A DNA stretch of 64,000 nt from Cryptomeria japonica (Eukaryota; Streptophyta; Pinopsida; Cupressales; Cupressaceae), in the NCBI RefSeq assembly GCF_030272615.1, contig NC_081406.1:235397922-235461921 (forward strand). Direction: 5' to 3'. Numbering within the stretch: position 1 is the stretch's first letter; every line of letters starts with the position of its first letter. Below, in pieces: positions 25,389-38,254 of the stretch. A program made the translations under genes and the position numbers. The notes beneath the pieces are model-generated. The model worked only from the letters and a program-made list of their open reading frames with translations. It was not told where the DNA came from and did no database searches.

Positions 25389-26452
25389 TGTTAGGTCCTG
25401 GAGACAACTAAGAGGGGGGGGGGGGTGAATCAATTGTCAAATGAATTTAAACCAAAAACAACTTAAACAACTTTTTGCTTAATACTGATGAAATAGTCTA
25501 ATATGCTGGTAGACAGTTTTAATAGTTAATAGCAATACCAGTAAGGATTAATGCATGAAACAAAAAGACAAAGTCATCCACAACACATAACACCAATATT
25601 TGTACGTGGAAACCCTGTAAGGGGAAAAACCACGATGAGAAACCTTACCCATAATCAGATGATACTACTGTAGATAGTAAGTGTATACAAATGGGGTTTG
25701 CACATGTAGAAAGGCCAAGTGCCTAGAGCTCACTGCTCAATCACAAAATGGGAGTCACACTGACTACAGTTGGATGGTTAAATCCAATAAGAATGTACTG
25801 CTCAAAATAGCATCTTCATATGCTAGATTTAGTACTGGTGTAGTTCTGATTGTCTTCTCAAAACCCCTTCTTCAATCTTCAAATGATGTCTGTGTGTATA
25901 GCTCTGCTTATTCTTGCATGTACCTTCACACAATCCTTTTTTGCATTTTTTCTCCTGATCTTACAAATAAGATCTTACATTTATACCATAATCTAGGACC
26001 AATTTTAGTAGGTCGGCTCTACAAGATATTACAATAAAATTAATTTACATATCAATTAATATCCAAGGCAACAACTAATTCAATATGTTGTCTTAATGCA
26101 TTTACAACAATAATAAGTCATCTCCATAGCGTGTCATGCTGATCTGGAAAAGATAAACCTGCCATTGTAACCTAGACCTATTTGTCGGTAACAACAAATA
26201 TGCAAATGCTAATATACCAATAAACAAAACTCCAAGACAAAGTGTCCACATGATGTCTTTGACATAACCAAGTGTTTTCCATATCATTCCAAGTGTCAGT
26301 GATCATTATATCTTGCCGGTGTACTAGATACCGGTGACTGTGCATGAGTCACTTGCTTGCTGGTGAATGTTGCTGATTCTCCAAAGTGCTAGAGTTGATA
26401 AGTATTTAGTAGGTGTTGACATCAATGACAAAACCATACCAAAATACCAACA
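25389..26452 (-). repeat. 5' LTR of copia B
   Basis: On the minus strand it begins TGTTGGTATTTTGG and ends CCTAACA. It has a G-run near 25413-25425 (plus strand) and the conserved block with GGGTTTCCACGTACA on the minus strand at about 25602-25636. It is highly similar to the 3' LTR. Confidence 0.92.
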
Positions 26453-29233
26453 CAATGATGCACAAATCTGAATTTAAATATGTATATCATGCTGGCTGAT
26501 ATATACTCTAATGCTAACTCAATAAATTCATCCTTATACGTACCTGACACTAAACTTACCCATGTCTTTATCCCTGCTGGTAGACTATCATTTTTCATCT
26601 TGTATAAGCTCTCTAAACTTGGGCATTAAGGTTGTCCTATGCATTATCACATGACTATTTTTTCTTGTTCTTAGGGTTGCCTATTTCTCTAAACATGATT
26701 AGGCTTTTCCACTATGTTGACTACCACCTTTAATGGACTTCCATCATGAAGACTTATTACTATTGCCCTCTTTGACTATCACAAGATGACTAAAATGTTT
26801 GCATAGATCTAGGACTAGTAAGATCCTTATATAGTTACTAGGAGTAATGTCAAGGACACATAAAAGCATGATACCCAAGTTAGTAAGATCCTCTAATACT
26901 TAGTCATAGATCGCATTCTAACAACAAATAAAAGGTCATATATTGGTAACCTAACTAGTCCATGAGTAGTATCTCAAAATGTTATCAAAGCCAGGTTAGG
27001 TTAGGAGCCCCAAGAACCTATAATGTGTCTTATAATCTACACTCAAGCAAACAATGGAATGGTAAGAAAGGGGGAAGTAGCTCAATGGTAGAGAAATGTA
27101 TTCACAAATAGAATGCCTTAAGTTGGATTCCTAGCTATATTATGAGTATTAGATTAACATTTTCATGCGTAAATAACATCTACTCTCGCTACCATAGATC
27201 CAACTTCCACCATTTCTCCTTCCACAACCTCTAGTCACCTTCATGTACCAAAGACACCAGTGCCACACCTTTAGTATGAAAAATCCTTCACTTATCATCC
27301 ACCATATGGCCTATTTATCAAATTTATTTATTCTACATGTAAAATCCATATGCACAATATGGAATGACAATTGGTAGATTTAAAATCCATATTCCACAAC
27401 CTTTACTAAAATCCTTTTTGCCAATGCCAAAATGTGAGGTTGGTAACAAGATGCGACATCCATCAAAGCATAATAGAGATGATATTTCTAACAAGATGGA
27501 AGATCAAACAATGTAGGAAAGCATCGATTAAAAATAAATACAAGATTGCAGTTTATAGAGTTAACTTCATTTTGTCTTTTTGTGGCATTGAATTTCATAG
27601 TGTTTTAAAGAAGATATCATAGTTTTTCCAAAAAATGTCAAAAACCTGCCTAGTGTTTACCGAGAGGAGTAAATAATGTATAGTTTGGTCTCCCATGCAT
27701 ATAAATTCACCCAAATGTGTGGGAAGGCCTTTGTTCATGCTATGTATCATATTATGTTGTGTGTAGGGCTCCAAATTAGATTTGGTACGTGTTTGGGCAT
27801 GAGGACAGTCTGATATCTCTATTTATCAGACAGTAAAAGGCAGTAAGAGTGAATAATTTGGTGGGAAGACCAAGCGATTGGTATATTGAAGTGGTTGATG
27901 ATAGAGAGAGGGGTGAGGTGACCCTATGCAACCTTCAGAAGGGTTTGTGATCAAAACCAAATGAAATAGATTAAATTTCTATGACTATCCTAAGGGTATT
28001 GATTGTCAAAGTCATAGTTTTACTAGTGATATCATTTTTGTTTTGACAGAGTTGTGTTTGTAAACCCAAGTGTGGACATGTAATGGAGTCATGAGATGTC
28101 TTAAGACTACATCAATACTTAACAACAACATAGTGTGTAGGCACCTAAAATATGAAAGGACTACATATTGGAAGGCGCGTGTGATGATGCCATGAAAGGT
28201 CTAATATCCCTATATATCAGACTAAGAAAACCACTGAAAGACAAAAAAAAAAGCATTGAGAAGGAAAAAGGTTTAATTTCCTAATGTTTGTTGTTGAAGT
28301 GATGTGTGGGGACCCTGCCAAGTCAAATACCTTGTTGTAGTTTGAAAGGGTGGCAAAAGACCATCCATCATAACAATTTTACCAATGATGTGTGCATTGC
28401 AAACAAAGTTCTAGAGGAAGGCTCTTTCTATTGTAATACCAAGTGAGTGTTCATAGACCTTGTGTAGGGTCCTCCAAGCATAGAGTAAGGAGTTTGAAGC
28501 CTAGATACATTGATTTGGCCTTGTGGCCATCAATGAGTGTTGACCCAATAGGAGAAGTCTTGAGACTGACAATTTTGGAAGTGTGGCATTGTTGAGAGCC
28601 AACACTTATATGTGAACCCCGTCTTCACGTATTATGATTAGTTTCCATGATACTTGACCCTATCCTCATGGTGTTGGCTTAATTCATATTATTGTGTTTT
28701 GTTGAAGAAACATGATGTGAGAAGTTTGATGCAAAGGCAAGGGTAGAACTCAGTATTTCATATTAGAACAACAACCACATTGATTAGGCAAGGAAGATAA
28801 GGTCTCTCCAATGTTTAGGATACACAAGGGTAGCATTAGTCATGTAAGTATGCATGAGCATGGGAATAGATAGTTGCTTTCCTTTTAGACTTATTTGGAT
28901 AGTATTGAGAGGATCCTATAAGGAATGACAATCACCATACTCTCAATGACTTCACAACATTGATAATGAATTCACAATAGACACACATGGATTACCCCAA
29001 TTAGACATTAGTCAACTTAAGATTTGATACAAGGATTGCATACCACAAAGCCATTAGATATGTTTTGAGATGAAAAAGAAGAGTTAAATGGTTTTTGGCT
29101 CAATGATGATAATTTCTATGTTCAAGTAATTTAATTTGGTATATTGTACTGAAACGTGATTTCATAACTAACATTTCAACTTTTATATAAATAGTTCTAT
29201 AGTTTGATTTTCTTGCCTATGAAGAAAGACCAT
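26453..29233. other. CACTA interior between copia B and tnp2, noncoding
   Basis: About 2.8 kb with no supported gene. It starts with the copia B target duplication CAATG. It contains a tRNA-like sequence at 27071-27136 and two related segments near 27806 and 28199 sharing a CTRATATCYCTATWTATCAGAC core. The rest is AT-rich and unremarkable. The promoter of tnp2 should lie at its right end, but I cannot point to a convincing box. Confidence 0.5.
27071..27136 (+). pseudogene. tRNA-like sequence (possible SINE head or tRNA relic)
   Basis: GGGGAAGTAGCTCAATGGTA contains a near-perfect RNA polymerase III A box (TAGCTCAATGG). About 45 bases later AGTTGGATTCC resembles a degenerate B box (GGTTCRANTCC). 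Spacing fits a tRNA gene. The acceptor stem does not close well, the anticodon arm is not clear, and no A-tail was identified. A tRNA-derived SINE remnant is equally possible. Confidence 0.45.
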
Positions 29234-32200
29234 GTCAGACAATATCAACAAACAACAAAATAAGGAGACAATTGCTATATTGTGGTCTAACTTGAAAAGA
29301 AAGGGTGATGGAAAATGTTATTGTCCCTAAAAAATTTATAAGGGATTAAAGACTAGAAGACTTCTAATCAAAACAACTAAGAATCATTATAGGTTGCATG
29401 GTCACATTGAAGGTGGACATGATTATCATCCATTGGTAAGTTTTTCATTATATCATTTTAACAATTTATATACATAATAAATCACTTGATGATGAGATCG
29501 TGATCATGGTTTATTTATGTTTATCAATTTTATATAGGTCGAGCACCCTGAAGCACATGATATGGATCAACACAACTCAGAGAATATGGTTTTTGAAGTG
29601 GACGAACATGGAGGTGTGAATATCAAAGCTGAAGATAATGATCCCATGGAAGATGATGATCATGAGCCACAAAACACAATTGAAGATGATGGTACAAATA
29701 CAATGATCCATGACACATTTAGTACTCATGAAGCTGATCATGATGATAAAGATGACCTTGATGTTGTTCATGATGTCCCTCTACTTGAGAAGGCATCTGA
29801 GGCCCTTTACAAAGGCTTGCAGACAACTCTTCTCTCTATTTTATTGTTGTTGGTGAACTTGAAGGTTATGAATGGTTTATCCAACATAAAAATCTCACGT
29901 ATGTTAAGGTATGTCATATATGTCATAATAAATGGTGAATCATGTTGTACCATTAATATTCTTTATATTAACAAATAATATTTTTTTGTTGTAGATTGAT
30001 AGGTGAGTTTTTGTTAACACCATCAAATATTCTACCTCACTCATACCGAGAATTATTTGCCATTATGAAAGATATTGGAATGGAGTATCAAGCAATAGAT
30101 GCTTGTCCCAATGATCATATTATATATCAAAAACAACATGAATTTCAAAATGAATGCCTTGATTGTCATATCTATAGATATCAAACATATCAAACAAAAA
30201 AAGGGTTCCTCACAAGGTTCTTCACTATATTCCCATTATTCCACGTATGTAATGATTATTCAAGTGCACTAGCTTGACACAATTTATGGATTACCATGCA
30301 TGCAATAGAAGTCAAGATGACATTATTCGAATGCCTGTGGATGGTTCAACATTTATGGACATAGAGGAAAAGTGGCCACACTTTAAAGAAGAACCTCATA
30401 ATCTCAGGCTTTCATTGGCAGCGGATGGTGTCAATCCATTTGGAGAGATGAGACCTGTTTACTCAGTGTGGCCTGTTTTTGTTATCAACAATAGAATTCC
30501 TCCATGGATGTAAATAAAGAGGGAGCACATAATGTTGGCAATGATTGTTTCAGGTATTTTATCATTTAAATATAGTCATCTACATTTAATTATAAATATT
30601 GCAGTAAAATGGTCATAATAATTATGTAATATTTTTGTTCATTCGATTAGGTAAGTACCAAGTTAAAGATATTAATGTATATATCAAGCTTCTTAGGATG
30701 AGTTGCTAGAGTTATGGAATGGTGTCACTATGTATGACATCTCTAGACCAATAGGACAAAGACAAATTCAATTCCATGTTATACTTCTATGGACAATACA
30801 TGATGCCCTAGGGCTAACACATTTTTGTGGTATGTTATAGTATTTAAGTTGTGCATAAACATTATAATTCAAAAAATTATCATATTTAATCCAATTATAC
30901 ATTATCTTGTAGGTCTTCAAACAAAGGGAAAATTTGCATGTCCAGTTTGTGGTCCAAAGATGAAATCTCGTCATTCAAAAAGTTTAGGAAAACAGGTGTT
31001 TGATGAGTATAGGCACTTTCTCCACAAAAATCATAACTATCAAAATATTGAAAAACATCTTTTCAATGGGAAAGAAGAGAATACATCAAAGCCACGAAGA
31101 ATGACACCTCACATGTGGAAGTTGGAATATAATAGAATTAATCATCAAGGTAATGCCATTCCATCTAATGGTTTGTCATAAAACATCTTTTCTATTTTGT
31201 TTTGTTTACTGATGATGTGATTGATGATCATGAAGGTCGTGAAGGCATAAATGACCACCTCCCTAAGGGACCAAAAAGTTACCCCTGACAATTTACTAGG
31301 TTGCCCTACTACAAGCAGTTACAAATTGTACATTTGTTTGATACTATGCATATTGGAAAGAATATAACAGAGACATTATGGAAAATATTGGATGGAAGGC
31401 GTAACAAAGAAAAAATTGTCAAAATCTGTAGTGAAATTCAAGATTCCAATCATGCAATGATAAATGTCATTCAATCAAATAGCCATGGAGACCAGATTAA
31501 TATAAGTGAGCTTCCTTGGCTGTTAATGGACTAGCAAAGCAATGCTATAAAATAAGTCATACAAAAAATTTGATTTCCCATAGAATTTGCTACAAACACA
31601 AACAATATCATATCAAAGAAAAGTGAATTTGGGTCAGGGATGAAAACACATGACTGGCATACCTTCATTAAGGTAATTCATGTTCTTATGTTTTTACTAT
31701 GTTTTTAAGTACTGCGCGCACATGTACTTTTCATTGTATTATGTTAGAAAAAAATGAAAATATAATTTTATAATTGTTGTAGTGCGTTCTACCTCTATCT
31801 CTCCCAGACAATTTTGACAATAATGTCAAGCAAGTGATATATGATCTTGAAAAATACATGAGGGAAGTAGTGATATTTGTTTAGTTCATTGTATAGATAT
31901 TATATTTGTGATCTCTTTTACTTGTTATGTAATATATTTTTTTGTGTCTTGAATATCATGTAGGTTGTTGTCATGTAAAGAAATCCATAAAGAAGATAAA
32001 ATATTGGAAGAGAAAAATTCCTCATTTAATGTGTGAAATGCAAAAGTGTCTACCTCCAGCTTTTTTTAATGCACAAGAACACTACCTCATACACCAAGTT
32101 GAGGAGATTGAATTGTGTGGACCTATACACACTAGGTCAATGTGGATGGTTGAGAGGCACTTGAAATTTTTGAAGGCTTTGGTTCGACAACGAGCACATC

Positions 32201-33304
32201 CTGAGGGTTCTATGGTGGAGGGATATATGGTATACCAGAATATGGTGTACATTTATGAATATCTTCCTTAGTTTGTAGCAAAGATCCACGTGGATTGCAT
32301 TTCGGAACCCAACCCCATTAACAAATTCGAAGGGGAGTACTTGACAGGGAAATGTAGATTGAAGAAAGTGAGAGGTAATTATAAGATGTTATTGTAGTTA
32401 ATTAATTCTTAATCTTCAAAATAAATCGGTTGTAAGACATCTATTTATTTTTTGTACAGTTGGTCGAGAGTGGGATGCACTACATTTGTATATTGCGAAC
32501 AATGTTGATTGGATGATGGTATGGATTGAACGTTGTCAACATTTTGGATGCACATTAACATGGGAAGGTGTGGCTTCATTGGTTAAAGAAGCTTATCGTA
32601 ATGGAGATTCCAATGTTACACAAAGGGAAATTGTTTTAGCATATGGTTTAAGAGATAAACAGGTACGTATAAATTTATTAATCACCCATATGTTAATCAA
32701 CTCACAATGCAATAAATTTTACATGTTTGACATATCACAGGTCAAACACCACAAAGCTATGTGTTGCAATGGTCATAAATTTTGCATAAAACATTTGGAT
32801 GACATGAAGAAAACTTGTGATTCTAGCATCACTACAGTCTTTGAGGTAACAAATATTTCATCGAGAAATGACATACATCCTCAACAGTCTCAAAATCAAT
32901 ACTATGGCATTTTTGATGATATACTTGAGTGTGACTTTAACTCCTTCAAATTAGTTCTATTCGTCATCAAATGGTAAAGGCTGCGATTGAATAAAAATGA
33001 TCCTGATAGAACTATTATTGAACATGATAATGCTTTTACAATGGTTAATACAAGGTCATTTGAACTAGTTGGGGATGAGCCTTATGTTCTTCCAAGCCAA
33101 TGTGAGCAAGTATTTTACTCAGACGTTCCACATAAACCGGGTTGATCATTTGTTGTTAGACATGATCCAAGAGGAAGGTTAGTACAGTATAATGTGATGG
33201 AAGAAGATACTGAAGAAGTAGAAGATGAAGTAGATGATGATCACGATCGACAATTTCTCAATAAAGAAGAAGAAGAAGAAGAAGAAGAAGAAGAAGAAGA
33301 AGAA

Positions 33305-33353
<49 letters not shown>

Positions 33354-33370
33354 TTCATGATGATGAATGA
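29234..33370 (+). pseudogene. tnp2: CACTA tnp2-type transposase with introns
   Basis: About ten exons can be traced with GT-AG introns: 29234-29435, 29538-29908, 29995-30553, 30651-30829, 30913-31149, 31236-31672, 31783-about 31880, 31964-32374, 32460-32662 and 32741-33370. The N-terminus has a Cys/His region (CYCP, then HYRLHGHIEGGHDYHPL). The transposase family tnp2 core includes ACPNDHIIY, then FMDYHACNRSQDD, RLSLAADGVNPFGEM, YSVWPVFVINNRIPPWM and KGKFACPVC. A DUF4218-like part has PPAFFNAQEHYLIHQVEE and ELCGPIHTRSMWMVERHLK. A DUF4216-like part has QNQYYGIFDDILECDF and QCEQVFYSD. It ends in a Glu/Asp-only tail. Damage includes a stop after CYCP, a frameshift near 30250-30275, and stops after PPWM and YEYLP. 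The product would be the DNA-binding and cutting transposase acting on the element's ends in the nucleus. Confidence 0.88.
33264..33353 (+). repeat. (GAA)n(GAT)n microsatellite encoding the acidic tail of tnp2
   Basis: An uninterrupted run of GAA triplets changes into GAT triplets, in frame with the transposase, so it encodes a stretch of glutamates followed by aspartates just before the stop at 33368. Coding acidic tails are plausible but here may simply be microsatellite expansion. Confidence 0.9.
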
Positions 33371-33539
33371 AATGTATGAGGTATGTGATTAGTATATTGT
33401 CTATTTAATATTGATTTTTTGATAGAATTTATTTTACATAACTAATTCATTATGTTTTGAATTCTGATGCCTTTACATAATTAATTCATGATGCACCTTT
33501 TAATATGGAGATGGAGATATGGAGAGTGACTATTTATGT

Positions 33540-33767
33540 GACATTTTTTAAACTTTGTGTTTATTTATGGAATTTGGAGTGTTTATTAGCTATGTCATGG
33601 ATGTTGATTTAAAATACATATGTGATGGATTACATGTTTATGATAATGCATATGACATTTTTTGAACTTTGTGTTTATTTATAGAATGTGGATTGTTTAT
33701 TACCTATGTGATGGATGATGATTTATGATACATATGTGATGGATTACATGTTTATGATAACACATAT
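33540..33767. repeat. two tandem copies of a 114 bp AT-rich unit
   Basis: Copies start at 33540 and 33654 with GACATTTTTTRAACTTTGTG and both contain ATACATATGTGATGGATTAC. They lie in the 3' flank of the transposase gene. Shorter ATATGTGATG words continue to about 33850. Confidence 0.75.
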
Positions 33768-34428
33768 GTGATGCTAATTATGATGTTGAATTACATATAT
33801 GATGATACATCATGTGATGCTTATGATACATATGTATTTATTGTTTATCAACTTACAAATGTAGTAATGCTTATGATGCTCAATTGATGGTGTTGATTTC
33901 ATGTATAGTCCCTGTGCGATGTTGTCACCCTTGGTGGGAACAGGTCATTGAATACATACATCATCAACCATTTAGTTGAGGATCCTGCATAGTCTACATA
34001 AAGTAAAGGTAAGGAATTAAAAAATTTACAATGATTTTGATGACATCTTTTTATTTTTTAATACTCTTTTTGTCTACAAATTTCATGTTGTTCATGTTGT
34101 GTACTATGTAATTTTTAGCTAACATAAGATAATTGAATTACATGTGCAGGAACCTGAACCCCTTTGATGAGGATCATGCACAATCTCATGGATGGATAGG
34201 TATAACTAGTCAATACACCCTACAGAAATAGTTTATTTTTTAAAAATTACTTGGAAAACAAACTTCCTTAGTTTATCAAACCTCGACATTAGCAACAAAT
34301 CTTATACAGTTATCAACACTTGAGGCCCCAGTTGGACTTATTCCAATTTTAATCCCAAAATCAACTTTAGGGTCGACTTCTTCATCAACATTACCCTCAT
34401 TTACAAAATTTCTCTCTCATTTGATGGA

Positions 34429-35380
34429 GTGCAGGTACCCCAAAATAGGTATTTGTCAGATCTTTCTTCGTCGAGTGAGGGAAATGCAAGAATAGAAAAT
34501 GAAAGTGAGACATGTAGTAGGTCTAGAATAGGGAGATCAACAAGAGGTCAAAAGATTAGAAGAATATTCAATAAACACATGAAATTTTTCCTTGCTCAAG
34601 GGGGGTCATGTTCTTATGATGATGAGACCAAAGGGAACATTGAGGTGACAATGAGGTACAAACATCTACATAAACAATGGGTTCCAAAGGAACTTCCTCC
34701 AATAAACACTGATTTTTGTGTTAACGATAGGATATATCGCATAGCACCTTTGTCGTTACATGGTCTCGACTTATTTTCCATGGACGACATAAAGGTCTGT
34801 TACAACAAAGTTGTTGAATTGATGGAGTTTGTTGGACCTTGTTACAATTACAATAATTGGATGCAGATTATTCAATATAAAAAAAGTATGCGTAGGTATG
34901 CACTATTAGCAAATTATATACAACAGAAAGATAGTGATCAAAGTAAATGAGTGGCTGTATACATTGATGGCCGGCCAACAGAAACAAGGAATATTGTAGG
35001 TTTAATAAATAGTGCGCGACCTGGGTCAACTAATAAACAACCCAATTGCATATTTGAGGCACGCGAGGGAAATCATGTATTTGTATGTGCGATAAAATCA
35101 ATAAGTGCTGGCGAAGAGCTTCTAATCGATTACACTATGAATCGTATAGATACAAACAAAGTTAATATCATGGGGATGGTATGTACTATATACCATTGAA
35201 ATTAACCAACCTCCAATTAATGAATCCAATATACCATTTTATTATGAAGTTTTTTTGCTAAGTCTATTGGTTTAATTTCGCTAACATTTTTTATATTTTT
35301 TCTTTGTCACTGGGTGACATGGATCCATCACATATCGTAGACAGGGATGTAGGTCGCGACACTTCTACCGAGAAGATATA
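34429..35380 (+). pseudogene. SET-domain (protein lysine methyltransferase-like) gene inside the CACTA element
   Basis: The main exon runs to a GT donor at 35179, and the last coding part ends at TAA 35378-35380 (frame ...RDVGRDTSTEKI). The N-terminal third is Ser/Arg-rich (SSSSEGNARIENESETCS). The SET fold follows in order: LSLHGLDLFSMDDIK (start of SET), VVELMEFVGPCYN, MRRYALLANYI, YIDGRPTETRNIVGLINSAR with KQPNC (the N-x-x-x-P-N substrate/cofactor motif), VFVCAIKSISAGEELLIDY (the E-E-L-x-x-D-Y motif). One in-frame TGA at 34948 separates the two halves of the domain, and the usual His of the NHS motif is Ser. Family knowledge: SET proteins methylate lysines using S-adenosylmethionine. It sits on the same strand between the two transposase genes. 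Activity and the exact start are unproven: upstream exons are likely, since the first in-frame start is a GTG. Confidence 0.75.
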
Positions 35381-35491
35381 AACCTCATTGTAATTGTACA
35401 AATTAGATAGAAGCAAACTGTTACATCATTATGTTCTTCTGTTTAGTGATTTAGACTAATTTTGTAATTGTTAATGATATTCTTGACACAG

Positions 35492-38119
35492 ATGGATGTT
35501 TGGGGAAAAGGAAAGGGAGCTGCAATACCTGAGCACCTCTCTAGGGATGTGGAATCAATATGATTAAGCGATGATGACCTTGAAAATTCTACACACCCTA
35601 TGGAATTCACAAAAAAACCTCTTAGAAAAATTACTAAAGAGATTGTTGCTTTGGCAGCCATGCATCCTATGACTGATGAGATACAAGAGAGGGTGCAAGT
35701 ATTGATTCAGACAATGGAAAAATTGCAAGTAAGTAGTAATGAAAGCTTTAATTATAACAAAAGTTCAATAATGTTTTATATTTTATTCTCTTTTATATAA
35801 TTAACTAAAATATGTACGTGTTGTTTTTACAACAATTTATCCGCCCTCATGAAAGTCGTTGCCATGATCAGGGTGTTGCGGGTACTTCAGGTGATGATGA
35901 TTTTCTTGTATTATCGCTTGCTTGGCTTATCACTTTGAGTACCCAAAACACATCATACTTGATACTGTCAATCTTCAAAATAAAGGTTCATCCTTGTTTA
36001 CAATTCTTGTACTTTTCATATATTTAATGTTTGATATATTTAATGTATTCTTCTTCAGGTGTTGTCAATGTTCTTGTGAAAATGTCGCCGCCGCTTCATC
36101 AGAGGTTAGCCCCACTTGTATTTCCGACTGCAATGTCGACAACACATAGCATGCAAACATCCTCTACTACACATCATATTGGCCCACCCACTGTTGGTAG
36201 ATCCCTCTTTTTCTCTATCGTTTGTTATGTGTTTATTTCCCTTCAAGTGTTCTTTCTTGGGGGCATTTCATAGTGGATTCATTTTCTACATGAGGATGTG
36301 CTAGAGGCGACTACTACTGATAACATACCATCATTTCCTGGATCTTCTTGTATTGCTAGTATAGGAACATTGCAGGCCACATTGGTGGTGAGCGATGAAG
36401 AAATGATTCCCTTAAAGATACAAAAGGTTCCAGGTACTTTTAAATTATTATTATATATAGTCTAACTATAATTTACTTTATGATCACTTGTTTTGGACTA
36501 ATGATCCCATGAATTTTTTCCAAGAAATAATATTTTCTATAAACATCTTAGTGACATTGCATTGCATATATTTGGGCCCACCATACATAAAAGGTGGTAC
36601 ATCATATGTGAACTAACCCTAATCCACTATTTTTATTTCATATCATTACTAGAATAGTTTTCCTTTGATCGATTTCTTGAACTGTAATAAATGTAGCTTT
36701 AGTTCATTTCAGAATCTAATAGGTTTGTTTTTGCTTTAAAAGGTGGAATGACCAAGAAAAAAGGTTAACAGATGAATTGACAAACCAAACGGTTGAGTGG
36801 TTTGGAAATGACACCTTTGACAAAACCAAGCTCCTTGAAAAAGCTGGCACATATCTAAAGTATGTGAGGGACCAATACAAGACCCATTTGGAGAGGAACC
36901 TAAAGTACGAGTGTCCCCCCATGATTCTAGAGAGGGAGTGGAAGGACTTGATTTTGGATGCCAAGGAGAGAATTGAAAGGAAAAAAGGAAATACACCACT
37001 AGATGCCAGAAGAAGGTACAGGATACTATTAAGAATGTAATTATATACTAATTAATTACTCTTTATATTTATATAATCTAACATATTTCAAACTTTTTAT
37101 AGACTAAGTGACACATCAAAGGCAACCAAGGCAAGACAAGAAAAGAACGGGCAACACAAACTCGGCTCTGGTGGTTATATGAAACTTGCTACATGAATTG
37201 TAAGTATCTCATGACAAAATATTGCATCAAAATATTAATAAATTGCAAATGATATTTTTTATCAAACAATGTAAGCAAAATTCATGATACCAAGCAAAAA
37301 TGCAGGGCTCTGAATTCAATAGAGCACCCACAGAAGATGGCAAGAGAATTACCTACCAGCAAGGCTATTCAATCGTGGCTGATTGGCTACGTGAATTAAG
37401 TGGGCATACACAATATTCGAGTGCATCCATCACACAGGTAAATATGCTAAATGGAAATTGTTTCAAATTGAATACTTTACCAATAATCTAATTGATGTTG
37501 AGTTCCAATATAAAGTGACTATATTTGTTTTAAATAAGCAAGCAATGATAACAATGTGCATGACATTGGAATGCAGCCTGCTAATCGTGAAACACCACTT
37601 GCACATGAAGGTCCGAATGTGCATCCCAGTAGTGGAGGTATTCATTTATGTAGTTATTAATACAATTAAACATCTTAATTTGTAATTAGAGTAGTAATTA
37701 ATGTAACCTTTTTTGTTAATATTTTAGAGCATGTAGTCGGTGGTGACCAAATGGAGCATTATCTGGGTACACAACATCAGGAACATGATGTTCCCCACTT
37801 AGGTAAAGAGGACCACTGTTATTCCTTTAAACAAATATAATTCCAATTGGTGTTCAACATTAGTGTAACCTTTAGTATCTCAACTCCAAATGATCTAGAG
37901 GGTGTTCAACATGTTGAGGTTGAGGTTGAGGCTAGACAAAATGATGTGGCCCCATCAGGTAAAGAGTGCAATAGTTATGTTCTCTTATTTAATGAAATAC
38001 TTGTAACAATAATAAAAAATGTTTTGAATTTAACCCATTTCTTTGTTATCGTAGAGGACCCCCCTTCACTTCAGTGTCTTTGTCCTCAGTATAGGACTAG
38101 GCATACATCGAGATCATGA
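35492..38119 (+). pseudogene. second CACTA gene, TNPA / Transposase_24-like, multi-exon
   Basis: The first exon starts at ATG 35492 after an AG acceptor (MDVWGKGKGAAIPEHLSRDV), with a donor at 35729. The next acceptor has become TTTACAA at about 35828, a probable lost AG. Further exons are near 36059-36195 (VNVLVKMSPPLHQRLAPLVF) and 36740-37016, which carries the best conserved block (WFGNDTFDKTKLLEKAGTYL, then LEREWKDLILDAKERIERK). At 37105-37195 comes ATKARQEKNGQHKLGSGGY, resembling the end of plant Transposase_24 domains, and at 37304-37437 RAPTEDGKRITYQQGYSIVA. Smaller exons may run to 38119. Stops occur (after VESI in exon 1). Family knowledge: TNPA-type proteins bind subterminal repeats. 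The assignment rests on position and the short motif and is moderate. Confidence 0.5.
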
Positions 38120-38254
38120 GCAAAGGGTGGAACAACTACAGAGGGGGGAAATGATCAAATAATCCGGTGTTCTACTTAGTCTTTTCATAGCTTCAAAGAA
38201 AAAAGAAAAAAAGAAATGATTGTAATCTACCTTATTTGATAATGACTGATTTTT

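Larger units (their letters stand above)
19735..26452 (-). mobile_element. Ty1/copia retrotransposon B, complete structure
   Basis: LTRs are 19735-20800 (1066 bp, 3') and 25389-26452 (1064 bp, 5'), with an interior of 4588 bp. Exact target duplications CAATG lie at 19730-19734 and 26453-26457. The polypurine tract on the minus strand (CCAAAGGGGGAGAT) sits next to the 3' LTR at 20801-20814. Gag, protease, integrase, reverse transcriptase and RNase H are in copia order in one frame. It is inserted in the left part of the CACTA transposon. It belongs to the same family as D (gag and LTRs alike) and is related to A. Confidence 0.93.

Noticed and set aside
34429-35199. SET region as an intact host gene
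   Set aside because: It has an in-frame TGA at 34948 and lies within the termini of the CACTA element on the same strand as its transposase genes, so it is treated as element-borne and decayed.
36716-36999. Two minus-strand open frames of 82 and 87 codons
   Set aside because: They are antisense shadows of the best conserved exon of the TNPA-like gene (36740-37016).
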